From contig CACFZB010000005.1 of the NCBI GenBank assembly GCA_902570715.1, positions 1 to 37,264 of the forward strand: DNA of 37,264 nt. The letters run 5' to 3'. How positions within the stretch are numbered: position 1 is the first letter of the stretch; every line of letters begins with the position of its first letter. This DNA is from an uncultured Pelagibacteraceae bacterium. GTDB lineage: Bacteria > Pseudomonadota > Alphaproteobacteria > Pelagibacterales > Pelagibacteraceae. Positions 11,544-23,365 of this stretch are shown here, one piece after another. Made by a program: the position numbers and the translations under genes. The notes under the pieces were generated by a model. That model was not told the origin of the DNA. It was given only the letters and a program-made list of their open reading frames with translations, and did no database searches.

Positions 11544-12340
11544 ATGGTGAAAATAATTGATTGTATAACTTATTTTAGAGAAACTTTTGTAACAAAGTTA
11601 AGAATAGAAATTTTAAAAGATGTTGTAGATAAATTTATTATTTGTGAGTCAATTTATGATCATAGATCGAGATCAAAAAATGTAAATTTTAGTTTACATA
11701 GTGAAAATTTAAAACAAAAAGTTGAACATATAGTTATCAATCACAAATTTCCTGAACCAGATGATCCATGGAAATGTCAAAAATATCAAAGAGATTATAT
11801 GTTAGGATATTTAGATGATATAAATGATGATGACTTTATAATGTTTTCAGATCCTGATGAAATTCCTAACCCAAACATTCTTAGAGAATTTGTATTAAAA
11901 AAAAAATATGGAATTTTTATGCAAAGCATTTTGTATATAATTTTAAATTAATAGATCAATACCAAAATCCCTGGGCAGGAACTAGAATTTGTAAAAAAAA
12001 AAATTTAAAATCTTTTGATGATTTAAAACATAAGATATTGAAAAAAAATTTAAAAAAGTGGTGGAGACCCGATAAGGAGAAAAATATAGAATTAATAGAT
12101 AATGGCGGGTGGCATTTCAATAATTTTTTTTCTGCTAAAGAAATTTCAACTAAATTAAAAACTTTTGCTCACTCTGAATTCGACAAAGAGCATTTTACAA
12201 ATATTGAAAAAATTGAAAGACTTATTAATGAGGGAAAAGATGTTTATGGTAGGGGTTGGGTTTTCGAAAAAAATAACAATATTCACGATCTTCCCGAATA
12301 TGTTATTAAAAATAAAAAAATTTTAAACGAGTTTTTTTAA
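11544..12340 (+). pseudogene. Glycosyltransferase family 17 (beta-1,4-N-acetylglucosaminyltransferase-like), interrupted by a single -1 frameshift
   Basis: ORF 11544..11951 (IIDCITYFRETFVTKLRIEILKDVVDKFIICESIYDHR...DDFIMFSDPDEIPNPNIL) is GT17-like. The next frame continues it: KHFVYNFKLIDQYQNPWAGTRICKKKNLKSFDDLKHKILKKNLKKWWRPDKEKNIELIDNGGWHFNNFFSAKEISTKLKTFAHSEFD, into ORF 12038..12340. Restoring one nucleotide between about 11897 and 11925 joins the two. Confidence 0.8.
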
Positions 12341-13171
12341 ATAATTCGAATATTCACAATCGCCATAAAAATTTACATTTTTTTTAATTTGCTTTTTTGT
12401 AATCCATTTATTTTTAAAGGATATTTCTTCCAAACAAGCAATTTTAATTTTAGTCGCTTTTTCCTTGAGTTTTATAAAATTTGAAATCTTATTGTAGTCG
12501 GCAATTGTTCCTACATCAGACCATATTGATTTTTTAATAAATTGATAATTTAATATTCTTCTTTTTAGATATATCTTTATAAGGTCAACTATTTCAGTTT
12601 CTTTTCGTCTTGATGGTTTTAATGTCTTGGCGTATTTTGACACGTTTTCATCAAAAAAATAAATTCCCATTATTGCAATATCAGTCAATTTTTTTTTTGG
12701 TTTTTCTATAATTTTTTCGATTTTATTTTTTACAATCTTAACTATTCCGTATTGTTCAGGATTTTTTACTTTTTTAAGTAATATTGTATTATAATTTTTT
12801 TTAAGTATCTTTTTTAAATCTAATTTAAGATTATAAAAAAAATTATCACCAAGAATTAAACAAACCTTATTATTTTTAATAAATTTTTCTCCAAGAGTAA
12901 ATGCTTGAGGTATACCGTTTGGTTTTTTTTGAACTTTATAAGTTATCTTTATACCAAGATGTGATCCATTACCTAAAATTTTTTTAAAGTTTGTTTTTTG
13001 ATCTGAATTAATGATTATTAGAATATCTTTAATTTTAAGTTTAAGCATAATAGATAAGGGATAAAAAATTATAGGCTTATCATAGAGCATTAATAATTGT
13101 TTATTTACCGCAAGAGTAGTAGGTCCTAATCGCCTTCCTTTGCCACCTGCTAAAATGATTCCTTTTAACAT
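12323..13171 (-). CDS. rmlA: Glucose-1-phosphate thymidylyltransferase (RmlA-like)
   Basis: GIILAGGKGRRLGPTTLAVNKQLLMLYDKPIIFYPLSIML, LILGDNFFY, and KSIWSDVGTIADYNK. Confidence 0.88.
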   Translation of the reverse strand: MLKGIILAGGKGRRLGPTTLAVNKQLLMLYDKPIIFYPLSIMLKLKIKDILIIINSDQKTNFKKILGNGSHLGIKITYKVQKKPNGIPQAFTLGEKFIKNNKVCLILGDNFFYNLKLDLKKILKKNYNTILLKKVKNPEQYGIVKIVKNKIEKIIEKPKKKLTDIAIMGIYFFDENVSKYAKTLKPSRRKETEIVDLIKIYLKRRILNYQFIKKSIWSDVGTIADYNKISNFIKLKEKATKIKIACLEEISFKNKWITKKQIKKNVNFYGDCEYSNYLKKLV

Positions 13172-13177
13172 TTGTTT

Positions 13178-14128
13178 TTAATTTTCTTTGTACCAACTTA
13201 TAGTTTTTTTTAAACCCTCTTCTAATTTCATCAAGGGTTTCCATCCAATTTTTTTTAATTTTTTATAATTTAATGCATACCTTAGATCGTGACCTGGTCT
13301 ATCTTTTATAAATTTAATTTTTGATATGGAATTATTTGGTGACATTTTATTATAAATTTTTTTTAATTTATTTATAATTTCTATATTATTAAGAATTTTA
13401 CCTGATCCTATATTGTATTGCTCACCAATTTGACCTTTTGTCATTAAAAAAATTAATGCTTTACAATGATCAGTTACATATATCCATTCTCTCTCATTTG
13501 TTCCATTTCCATATAAATTTAAGTTTTTATTTTTTTTTAAAGATTGGATCATTTTTGGTATTAATTTTTCTTTATATTGGTGTGGTCCATAATTGTTACA
13601 ACAATTCGTGATGATTATGGGTAGCTTGTATGTTCGGTAATAAGAAAATAACAAAAGATCAGCTGAGGCCTTAGAGGATGAATAGGGAGAGCTTGGAAAA
13701 TATCTATCGCTTTCTAGAGAGAACATTCCTTTTTTAATATCACCATAAACTTCGTCAGTTGAAATATGAATTAATTTAATTTTATTTTTTATTATTCTCA
13801 AAACCTCCAATAAATTAAAAACACCTAAAATATTTGATTTTATAAAGTTTTTAGGCGATTTAATTGATCTGTCTACGTGAGTTTCAGCTGCTAAATTAAA
13901 TATAACAGATGGATTAAATTGTTTAATGATTTTTTTTATTTTATTCCGATTATTAATATCAACTTTAAAAATTTTAATTTTCTTATTAAAATTTAAATTT
14001 TTTAAATTTCCTGCGTAAGTTAATTTGTCAATAATTGCTACATCGTATCCTTTTTTTGACAATAATTTTACTAGGTTTGAGCCTATAAAACCCAACCCAC
14101 CTGTGACGATTATCTTTTTTTTATTCAT
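13178..14128 (-). CDS. rmlB: dTDP-glucose 4,6-dehydratase (extended SDR)
   Basis: IIVTGGLGFIGSNLV, NLAAETHVDRSI, STDEVYGDI, YSSSKASADLL, NNYGPHQYKEKLIPKMI. Confidence 0.93.
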   Translation of the reverse strand: MNKKKIIVTGGLGFIGSNLVKLLSKKGYDVAIIDKLTYAGNLKNLNFNKKIKIFKVDINNRNKIKKIIKQFNPSVIFNLAAETHVDRSIKSPKNFIKSNILGVFNLLEVLRIIKNKIKLIHISTDEVYGDIKKGMFSLESDRYFPSSPYSSSKASADLLLFSYYRTYKLPIIITNCCNNYGPHQYKEKLIPKMIQSLKKNKNLNLYGNGTNEREWIYVTDHCKALIFLMTKGQIGEQYNIGSGKILNNIEIINKLKKIYNKMSPNNSISKIKFIKDRPGHDLRYALNYKKLKKIGWKPLMKLEEGLKKTISWYKEN

Positions 14129-15206
14129 ATCTTTTTAAAATTTTTTTAAGATAGTTTGTATCAATAAACATTTTATTTTTAACATATTTTTTTGAGTTTA
14201 TTGAGGTATGACTTAACCCACATAATTTAGATAAATGTTGATAAAGATAGTTATTCATGAATTTTTTCTCCTTTAGTTCAATAATTGTAGATTTTTTTTT
14301 ACAGTAAATGATATTTTTTAAACCTGCTCCATGTGGGGCTAAAATAGTATTTGCGTTTCTAAAAATACTTACTTGATCTGAAAATTTTTTTTCTGTGAGT
14401 TTTACAATCTCAAAATTATTTTTTTTAATTATTTCATAAATGTCTTCAATATTTGATATTTGATTGTGTGGATGTTTGGTATCGGCTCTATCAATAAATA
14501 TTTTCTTATTCTTTTTGAAATTTTTTTTTGAGATAAATTTGAATTTTTTTATATTGAATTTTACAATCCATTTTGGAATAGATTTATAATTATCCCACCA
14601 AAAATTTTTTCTGAAATAAGGATGCTCTGTTAAAACTACCTCATCTGTGCTAAAAAATTTAATTCTTTTTGAGCTTAAAATTTTTTTTTTTGGAATCTTA
14701 AGTCTTTTGAGTGTTTGAATTTGATAATCAAATTTAATTTCAGGTAAATAAAAAAAATTGAAATAATTTAGATCATAAATTTTATTAGCCAAATAAATTT
14801 TTGGCAAAATATCAAAGAACCAATGAAAATAATTGTAACCTGATGCTCCCTGAGCAGCCACTAGAATAGGGCCTTTTATTTTATGTTTAAATTTTGGGGT
14901 TCCTTTTTTAAAAATTTCATTTTCATTTATATTTTTTTTAATCCCTCTTTGATCTAATTGAATAGACAAATTGGATATTAGACTGTTATTTTTGATAACA
15001 GATAAGTTGTAAAGATCATCGGTAAAAACCTGTACATTATTTTCTTTATAAATTTTATAATTATATCTTTTACCTTTAATATTATTTATCTTAATGTATT
15101 CATAATTATTTGATTTAAAATATTTTGCTGGTTTTGGATATATATATTGAAATAAAGACTCTAGAATTTTTTTATAATAAAATCTTAATGATTTTCGAAT
15201 TGACAT
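14121..15206 (-). CDS. Glycosyltransferase family 61 (DUF563-like capsular polysaccharide protein)
   Basis: AQGASGYNYFHWFFDILPKI, LTEHPYFRKNFWWDN, ILAPHGAGLKNIIYCKKKSTIIELKE. The ORF track starts at 15266; the internal ATG at 15206 (MSIRKSLRF) is preferred because it avoids overlap with the divergent gene. Confidence 0.78.
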   Translation of the reverse strand: MSIRKSLRFYYKKILESLFQYIYPKPAKYFKSNNYEYIKINNIKGKRYNYKIYKENNVQVFTDDLYNLSVIKNNSLISNLSIQLDQRGIKKNINENEIFKKGTPKFKHKIKGPILVAAQGASGYNYFHWFFDILPKIYLANKIYDLNYFNFFYLPEIKFDYQIQTLKRLKIPKKKILSSKRIKFFSTDEVVLTEHPYFRKNFWWDNYKSIPKWIVKFNIKKFKFISKKNFKKNKKIFIDRADTKHPHNQISNIEDIYEIIKKNNFEIVKLTEKKFSDQVSIFRNANTILAPHGAGLKNIIYCKKKSTIIELKEKKFMNNYLYQHLSKLCGLSHTSINSKKYVKNKMFIDTNYLKKILKRYE

Positions 15207-15234
15207 AACAAATAATTTAATACAATAATTTATA

Positions 15235-16200
15235 ATGTCATTGATAATAAATACTGCAATTAACAAAATGAAGGCTCCTCATGAAATGAGGATAATTTGC
15301 ATAGATGTAACAAATAAATGCGACTTAGCATGTTCTAATTGTACAAGACTTTTGGCTAATCAAGATTATTTTTGGGACATGACACCTGAGAATTTTAGAC
15401 TTGCAGTAAGATCATTAAAAAATTTTGAGGGTATAGTTATTATGATCGGTGGTAATCCTTGCATGCACCCAAAATATGAGGAGTTATGTAATATATTTGA
15501 AGAAGAAAGACCTCAAATCGATAAAAGAGGTCTTTGGACAAATAATTTTTTTAAACACGAGAAAATCTCTAAAGAAAAATTTGGAGTATTTAATTTAAAT
15601 ACTCATAATAATAATAGAGCTATTAAATCATTAAGAAATTATTTAGGCACAAAATGGTATCATCCTAATCACTCATATCATGCTCCAATTTTGACAGCTG
15701 TTAAAGATTTGTTTGGCAATGATACTAAAAAAATGTGGGACACGATTTCTGATTGTGATGTAAACAAAAACTGGTCAGCTTCGATCATTCAAAATAATGG
15801 GAAACTTAGAGCATATTTTTGTGAAGTTGCTGCTTCATTTGATTTAGCAAGGCATCAAGATCATGGAATAGAAATAACAGAGGATTGGTGGAAAAATGAC
15901 ATTGATTTTTTTTCAGATCAAATTCAACATTTTTGTCCTGGATGTGGTATTTCCGCAAAATTGGAAGCAACAAAAGATAGTGATGAAGTAGACACTTATA
16001 CAATTTCCAATTCAGATATTGTTAAAACTTCAGAAGAAAAAAATGGAAGAAAAACAATAAAAATTAATAAACTAAGTGATTTAAAAAATTTAGATAATGA
16101 AGTAACAAATTATTCAGATAGAACAAAAAAAAATATTAAGTACAAAATAAGCAGACTTAAATGGAAATTAAAAAAATATTTAAGTTATTTATTTAGTTAA
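15235..16200 (+). CDS. Radical SAM domain protein with extra C-terminal cysteines (possible auxiliary Fe-S cluster)
   Basis: IDVTNKCDLACSNCTRLL contains the CxxxCxxC radical SAM motif, followed by IMIGGNPCMHPKYEELC (GGEP-like). Extra cysteines at DCDVNK, FCEVA and FCPGCG. The true start may be the ATG at 15268. Confidence 0.85.
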   Translation: MSLIINTAINKMKAPHEMRIICIDVTNKCDLACSNCTRLLANQDYFWDMTPENFRLAVRSLKNFEGIVIMIGGNPCMHPKYEELCNIFEEERPQIDKRGLWTNNFFKHEKISKEKFGVFNLNTHNNNRAIKSLRNYLGTKWYHPNHSYHAPILTAVKDLFGNDTKKMWDTISDCDVNKNWSASIIQNNGKLRAYFCEVAASFDLARHQDHGIEITEDWWKNDIDFFSDQIQHFCPGCGISAKLEATKDSDEVDTYTISNSDIVKTSEEKNGRKTIKINKLSDLKNLDNEVTNYSDRTKKNIKYKISRLKWKLKKYLSYLFS

Positions 16201-16234
16201 TCAATATTTAGAAGATTTAAGTTATTGGTTATTG

Positions 16235-16324
16235 GGAGAGGTGGCCGAGTGGTTGAAGGCGCACGCTTGGAAAGCGTGTAAAGGGGCAACTCTTTCATGG
16301 GTTCGAATCCCATTCTCTCCGCCA
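16235..16324 (+). tRNA. tRNA-Ser (anticodon GGA)
   Basis: Acceptor GGAGAGG pairs with TCTCTCC, discriminator G and encoded CCA; anticodon loop TTGGAAA gives GGA; long variable arm; GGTTCGAATCC T-arm. Confidence 0.97.
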
Positions 16325-16404
16325 TCAAATAAGATACGTTTATCAACAGAAATATTTAGAAATTTAAAAACTCTATTAAATTATAAATAAGTATTTTTTT
16401 AAAA

Positions 16405-16420
16405 AAAGTGCTATAATTTT
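16405..16420 (+). promoter_or_regulatory. Candidate extended -10 promoter for gyrB (TGCTATAAT)
   Basis: TGCTATAAT at about 16409-16417 matches TGnTATAAT and is 24 nt before the gyrB ATG, in the largest complete intergenic gap of the window. No clear -35 seen. Confidence 0.5.
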
Positions 16421-16437
16421 ATTTTCCATAATTTTAA

Positions 16438-18504
<2,067 letters not shown>

Positions 18505-18506
18505 AG

Positions 18507-19787
18507 ATGAAGTTTTTTGAAACTTCAAAATATTATACCCTAAAAAAATCAACTTACATTTCTTTAAGATGGATAGCTATTATCGGGCAATTAATATCCG
18601 TCTATTCTGTATATTTTGTTTTTAGATTTGATTTTGATTTTTTAACCTCAAATATAGTCATTTTATTAGGAATATTAAGTAACTTATATTTAATATTCAT
18701 TTATAAAAAAACTCAGATATCTGATAGGTCTGCATTATTTTTTTTAACAATTGATATCTTTCAACTTTCAGTATTAATTTACCTTACCGGAGGAATAACC
18801 AACCCTTTTATCATTTTTTTGCTTATACCAAGTGTTTTTGCATCGTCTAATTTAGGTTTGAGAACAAATTTGTTACTTGTTCTTGCAACAATAGCAGTAA
18901 TTATTTTTTTGACATTTTATTCAAAAGAACTTCCATCTCCATTAAATAATCACTTTCATGTTGACCCTTTTTATTATTATTCGATTCCTGTTGCATTAAT
19001 AATTGCTCTGGTTTTTCTTAATTATTTTGCAATTATTTTCGGAGCAGAGTCAAGATTAAGAAAAGAGGCATTAAATAAGATGGAAGAAGTGATGGCTAAG
19101 GAACATGAGATGTTATCTTTAGGTGGTCAAGCTGCAGCTGCTGCTCATTCTTTAGGCACACCTCTGTCTACCATCAAGATTATTGCTCAAGAACTTAAAT
19201 TTCAATTAAAAGATAATAAAGAAATTTATCCAGATATTGAATTGTTATCCAGCCAAGTAGAGAGATGTAATCAAATTTTAAAAAGACTATCTCTTAATCC
19301 TAATGAGGAAGATGAATTTATTGATGAAGATTTAACTATGAGGGATTATATTAAGAATATTGTTACATCATTTAAAGAAACTAGTAATAAAGAATTTAAT
19401 TTAAATTTTGAACAAGATTTAAATCCAAAAAAAATTTCAAGATCAATAGAAATTATTTATGGTTTAAGAAATTTTATAGGTAATGCAAATAAGTTCTCTT
19501 TAGAAAATATATTTATTAGCTTGAAAAGTGACAATGTCTATACAGAAATAATAATTGAAGATGATGGGACTGGATATCCTAATGAAATATTATCCAAAAT
19601 TGGTGAACCGTATTTAAAGTCATTAAATAATACAGATAAAAGTAAAATTGGATTAGGTCTAGGGATATTTATTGGTAAAACATTGTTGGAAAAAAATTTT
19701 GCAACAATCAATTGTACCAATTCAAAGACAAGAAGTGGAGCTGAAGTATCAATAAAATGGAAGAATAAAGAACTTTTTAAAATTTAA
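18507..19787 (+). CDS. regB: Sensor histidine kinase of the RegB/PrrB/ActS redox-responsive family
   Basis: Six-TM-like N-terminus with GGITNPF (GGxxNPF quinone-binding heptapeptide), H-box [14 protein letters not shown], Cys in [11 protein letters not shown], and C-terminal HATPase motifs ([23 protein letters not shown]). Confidence 0.87.
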   Translation: MKFFETSKYYTLKKSTYISLRWIAIIGQLISVYSVYFVFRFDFDFLTSNIVILLGILSNLYLIFIYKKTQISDRSALFFLTIDIFQLSVLIYLTGGITNPFIIFLLIPSVFASSNLGLRTNLLLVLATIAVIIFLTFYSKELPSPLNNHFHVDPFYYYSIPVALIIALVFLNYFAIIFGAESRLRKEALNKMEEVMAKEHEMLSLGGQAAAAAHSLGTPLSTIKIIAQELKFQLKDNKEIYPDIELLSSQVERCNQILKRLSLNPNEEDEFIDEDLTMRDYIKNIVTSFKETSNKEFNLNFEQDLNPKKISRSIEIIYGLRNFIGNANKFSLENIFISLKSDNVYTEIIIEDDGTGYPNEILSKIGEPYLKSLNNTDKSKIGLGLGIFIGKTLLEKNFATINCTNSKTRSGAEVSIKWKNKELFKI

Positions 19788-21592
19788 TGAAGCTTAGTTT
19801 TTTTGTCAAATAGTTCACTTAATTGCGAAATCATAACGTCACCTAATTCGTTAACATCTGTGATTTTAATTGCACGATTATAATATCTTGAAACATCATG
19901 ACCAATTCCAATTGCCAAAATTTCTATATCTGATTTATCCTCAATATATTTGACAGTTTTTTTAAGATGTTTTTCTAAAAAATCTCCAGAGTTTACTGAT
20001 AATGTAGAATCATCAACTGGAGCACCATCTGATATAACCATAATAATCTTTCTTTCTTCTTTTCTTTTTTTAATTCTATTAAATGCCCAGGATATTGCTT
20101 CACCATCAATATTTTCTTTTAATAAACCTTCTTTTAACATTAAACCAAGATGATTTTTTGCCTGTCTCCAATGAGTATCTGCGCTTTTATAAATTATGTG
20201 TCTCAAGTCATTTAATCTTCCAGGTAGTTTTACTTTATTTTTTTTGTTCCAAAACTCCCTTGATTGACCACCTTTCCAATTTTTTGTCGTAAAGCCCAAA
20301 ATTTCAACCTTAACAGAGCATCGTTCTAAAGTTCTTGATAATATATCTGCACAAATAGCAGCAATAGTTATTGGTCTACCCCTCATTGATCCAGAGTTAT
20401 CAATGAGTAAAGTTACGATTGTATCTTTGAAATCTAAATCTTTTTCTTTTTTGAATGATAAGGAATTGTATGGATCCATAATAATTCTTGGTAATTTTGA
20501 ACTATCTAATAATCCTTCCTCTAAATCAAATTCCCATGCTCTATTTTGTTTTGCTAATAATTGTCTTTGAAGCTTATTGGCGAGTTTAGTAACTACATCT
20601 TGAAAGCCTACTAATTGTTGGTCTAAAGTTTTTCTCAATTTTATAGCTTCATCAAAATTTTCCAAATTTTCTGCTTTTATTATTTCATCAAACTGAGTTG
20701 TAAAAATCTTATAATCTATATTTAAATTTTCAATTTTCTTTTTTTGAATTACTTGTTCATTGCTTGACTTTTCTGAGTCAGTATCTAAAAGTTGTTCATC
20801 TAATTTATATTCATCAATATCGTAGTCACTATCAAGACTAGCCGCAGTCTCCTCTTGTTTGTTTTGATCTTTATCTTTATTTAAATTGTTATTTTCCTCA
20901 TTATTTGTAGAGTCATTTTGTCCATCTTCATTATTTTCTTCTTGTGTTTCCTCGTTTTCTTCATTTTTTAGAATTTCCATATTTTGTAAAATCTCTGAAA
21001 ATTTTGAGGAATATTCATTTTGATACTCTAAGTTTTCTTTTAAAAATTCCATATGGTTTTCTATAGCTTTATCAAAGTCTTTTTCCCAAAAACTTAACAT
21101 ATTATTTGCTAATGAATTTAGTTCTATATCATGAAATTTTTTAAGCATATATAGTTCAAAAGCTTCCACAATCGAAACATCTTCTTTAGTTTTTAGCTGA
21201 TCTTTTCTTTTTAATTCAATAGATTGATTGTAATTTTGTTTTAAATTTTTTTTTACACCTTTAAGCATCTTAGAACCTAAAGACTCATATCTAATTTTCT
21301 CTGCAATTGAATAGAGAGATTTACAAGTTGTATTTGAAGGTAAATTTTTTTTATATATATCATTATTAGAGAATTTCTTTTTTAAAGCTGAAGAGTCAGA
21401 GTCTGCTCTTGCTTTGATAAAGTCATTTTTTGAATTTAAGTTATCAATCTCAAAAAAATTAAATTTTTTTGAACTTTTATTTTTATCTAGTTTTTCATTA
21501 TATTTAAGATCATCAGATATAGCTCTTGCAGTGGAGGATAATGCTTGCTGAAGTTTTTCCTTGAGACTATTTATTTTACTATTTTTGTTCAT
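19784..21592 (-). CDS. cobT: CobT-type cobaltochelatase subunit (VWA/MIDAS domain protein)
   Basis: C-terminal [33 protein letters not shown]...KVEILGFTT and [15 protein letters not shown](K/E)[20 protein letters not shown]; acidic linker; adjacent to cobS. Confidence 0.92.
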   Translation of the reverse strand: MNKNSKINSLKEKLQQALSSTARAISDDLKYNEKLDKNKSSKKFNFFEIDNLNSKNDFIKARADSDSSALKKKFSNNDIYKKNLPSNTTCKSLYSIAEKIRYESLGSKMLKGVKKNLKQNYNQSIELKRKDQLKTKEDVSIVEAFELYMLKKFHDIELNSLANNMLSFWEKDFDKAIENHMEFLKENLEYQNEYSSKFSEILQNMEILKNEENEETQEENNEDGQNDSTNNEENNNLNKDKDQNKQEETAASLDSDYDIDEYKLDEQLLDTDSEKSSNEQVIQKKKIENLNIDYKIFTTQFDEIIKAENLENFDEAIKLRKTLDQQLVGFQDVVTKLANKLQRQLLAKQNRAWEFDLEEGLLDSSKLPRIIMDPYNSLSFKKEKDLDFKDTIVTLLIDNSGSMRGRPITIAAICADILSRTLERCSVKVEILGFTTKNWKGGQSREFWNKKNKVKLPGRLNDLRHIIYKSADTHWRQAKNHLGLMLKEGLLKENIDGEAISWAFNRIKKRKEERKIIMVISDGAPVDDSTLSVNSGDFLEKHLKKTVKYIEDKSDIEILAIGIGHDVSRYYNRAIKITDVNELGDVMISQLSELFDKKTKLH

Positions 21593-22566
21593 TATATTTG
21601 AATATTAATAAGAGATTCGGGCAATTCTTCACCAAAACATCTTTGAAAATATTCAGCAATAGTATTTTTTTCAATTTCATCACATTTATTTAAAAAAGTT
21701 ACTCTAAAAGCGTATCCTGTGTCTTTAAATATTTCTGCATTTTCGGCCCAATGTAAAACTGTTCTTGGACTCATTACAGTGGAAATATCTCCTGCAATAA
21801 ATCCTTTACGTGTCAGTGAAGCAACTTTAATCATATTAGCGACTTTTTCTTTTCCCTTATTATTATTTAAGCTTTTATTTTTTGCTAAAATAATTTCCAT
21901 TTCTTTTTCAAGACTTAGATAGTTAAGTGTAGTTACTATATTCCATCTGTCCATCTGGCCCTGATTAATTTGTTGAGTTCCATGATAAAGGCCCGTAGTA
22001 TCTCCTAAACCGACTGTATTTGATGTGGCAAACAATCTAAAAAATTTATTTTGTTTAATTACTTTATTTTTATCAAGTAAGGTAAAATTACCCTCAGCCT
22101 CCAGAACTCTCTGAATAACAAACATAACATCTGGTCTTCCAGCATCATATTCATCAAAAACTAAAGCTACAGGATTTTGAATTGACCACGGAAGTACACC
22201 TTCATTAAACTGAGTTACTTGTTTTCCTTCTTTTAAAATTATCGCATCTTTTCCAATTAAATCGATTCTACTAATATGACTGTCAAGATTTACTCGAACA
22301 CACGGCCAGTTTAGTCTTGCAGCTATTTGTTCGATATGAGTTGATTTTCCAGTACCGTGATATCCTTGGACTAAAACTCTTTTATTGAAAGCAAAACCTG
22401 AAATGATAGCTAAAGTAGTATCTCTATCGAATTTATAATTTTTATCGATTTCTGGCACATACTCAGTTTTTTTTGAAAAAGCATCTACTTCCATTTCAGA
22501 GTCAATTCCAAAAGTTTGTTTTAAAGAAACTTTAATATCAGGTTGAATGTTTAAATCTGTTGTCAA
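21592..22566 (-). CDS. cobS: CobS-type cobaltochelatase subunit (AAA+ ATPase)
   Basis: Walker [39 protein letters not shown], Walker [23 protein letters not shown], and [24 protein letters not shown]. Confidence 0.95.
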   Translation of the reverse strand: MTTDLNIQPDIKVSLKQTFGIDSEMEVDAFSKKTEYVPEIDKNYKFDRDTTLAIISGFAFNKRVLVQGYHGTGKSTHIEQIAARLNWPCVRVNLDSHISRIDLIGKDAIILKEGKQVTQFNEGVLPWSIQNPVALVFDEYDAGRPDVMFVIQRVLEAEGNFTLLDKNKVIKQNKFFRLFATSNTVGLGDTTGLYHGTQQINQGQMDRWNIVTTLNYLSLEKEMEIILAKNKSLNNNKGKEKVANMIKVASLTRKGFIAGDISTVMSPRTVLHWAENAEIFKDTGYAFRVTFLNKCDEIEKNTIAEYFQRCFGEELPESLINIQI

Positions 22567-23084
22567 TTTTTTTCTCTATATGTATTCTTTAATTGAGTAT
22601 AAGCTAGTGTTATAAGTTTAAGTTTTTCCTCATATTTTTTATCTCCAGAATTCATATCAGGGTGAAATTTTTTGACAAGTAATTTGAACTTTTTTTTAAT
22701 TTTTTGCCAATTTGCACCAACCGAAATACCCAATATTCCAAAAGCTTTAATATCCTTGTGATTAAATTTAAATTGACGCATATGGTTAAAATCACTTTTA
22801 AGTCTTTCTTTATCATTTTCATCTCTAAGAGTATTGCTCCATAAAACTTTAAAAAAATTATCTGAGGAACTAAAACTTTGAGTTGGTTTGTGCCATGTCA
22901 TATCAGATTTAAGAAAATCGATCACTTGCTCATCATTCATGCCTGAGAAATAATTCCAATTTTTGTTAAATTCTTTTACATGTTCTAAACATAGCATTCT
23001 AAATTTTTTGCTATTATCTTTTTCAATAGGTGCTTTATATTCACCTATTTTATTACAATTATTCCAGTCACAAATATTTTTCAT
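22563..23084 (-). CDS. J-domain (DnaJ-like) protein with N-terminal Cys/His motif
   Basis: C-terminal [50 protein letters not shown] includes the HPD motif. N-terminus CDWNNC...CLEH. The track start is 23099; the ATG at 23084 (MKNICDW) is preferred. Confidence 0.85.
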   Translation of the reverse strand: MKNICDWNNCNKIGEYKAPIEKDNSKKFRMLCLEHVKEFNKNWNYFSGMNDEQVIDFLKSDMTWHKPTQSFSSSDNFFKVLWSNTLRDENDKERLKSDFNHMRQFKFNHKDIKAFGILGISVGANWQKIKKKFKLLVKKFHPDMNSGDKKYEEKLKLITLAYTQLKNTYREKN

Positions 23085-23104
23085 ATATAGTATAAACATT
23101 ATAT

Positions 23105-23365
23105 ATGAATATTAACGAATTAATTTCAATCATAAAAAAAAAATTAGAACATGAAATTTCAATAGAAGATATGAAGATTGAAGATAAATCATTTTTACAT
23201 AAAAATCATAAGAATAACCAAAAAGATAAATTTCATTTAAAGATAATAATTAAATCCAAAGAATTAAAAAAAATGAATAAGATAAATAGTAATAAAAGAA
23301 TTTTTCAAATCTTAGAAAAAGAAATCAAAAGTTATATTCATTCTTTACAATTATTTATTACTTAA
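23105..23365 (+). CDS. BolA family protein
   Basis: 86 aa; short BolA-like helix plus strands (FHLKIIIKSKELKKMNKINSNKRIFQILEKEIKSYIHSLQL). Divergent from the J-domain/cobS/cobT genes. Confidence 0.72.
   Translation: MNINELISIIKKKLEHEISIEDMKIEDKSFLHKNHKNNQKDKFHLKIIIKSKELKKMNKINSNKRIFQILEKEIKSYIHSLQLFIT

Noticed and set aside
19950-21922. Plus-strand ORFs opposite cobT and cobS (19950-20153, 20083-20292, 21719-21922)
   Set aside because: Shadow ORFs of confident minus-strand genes with no recognisable motifs.
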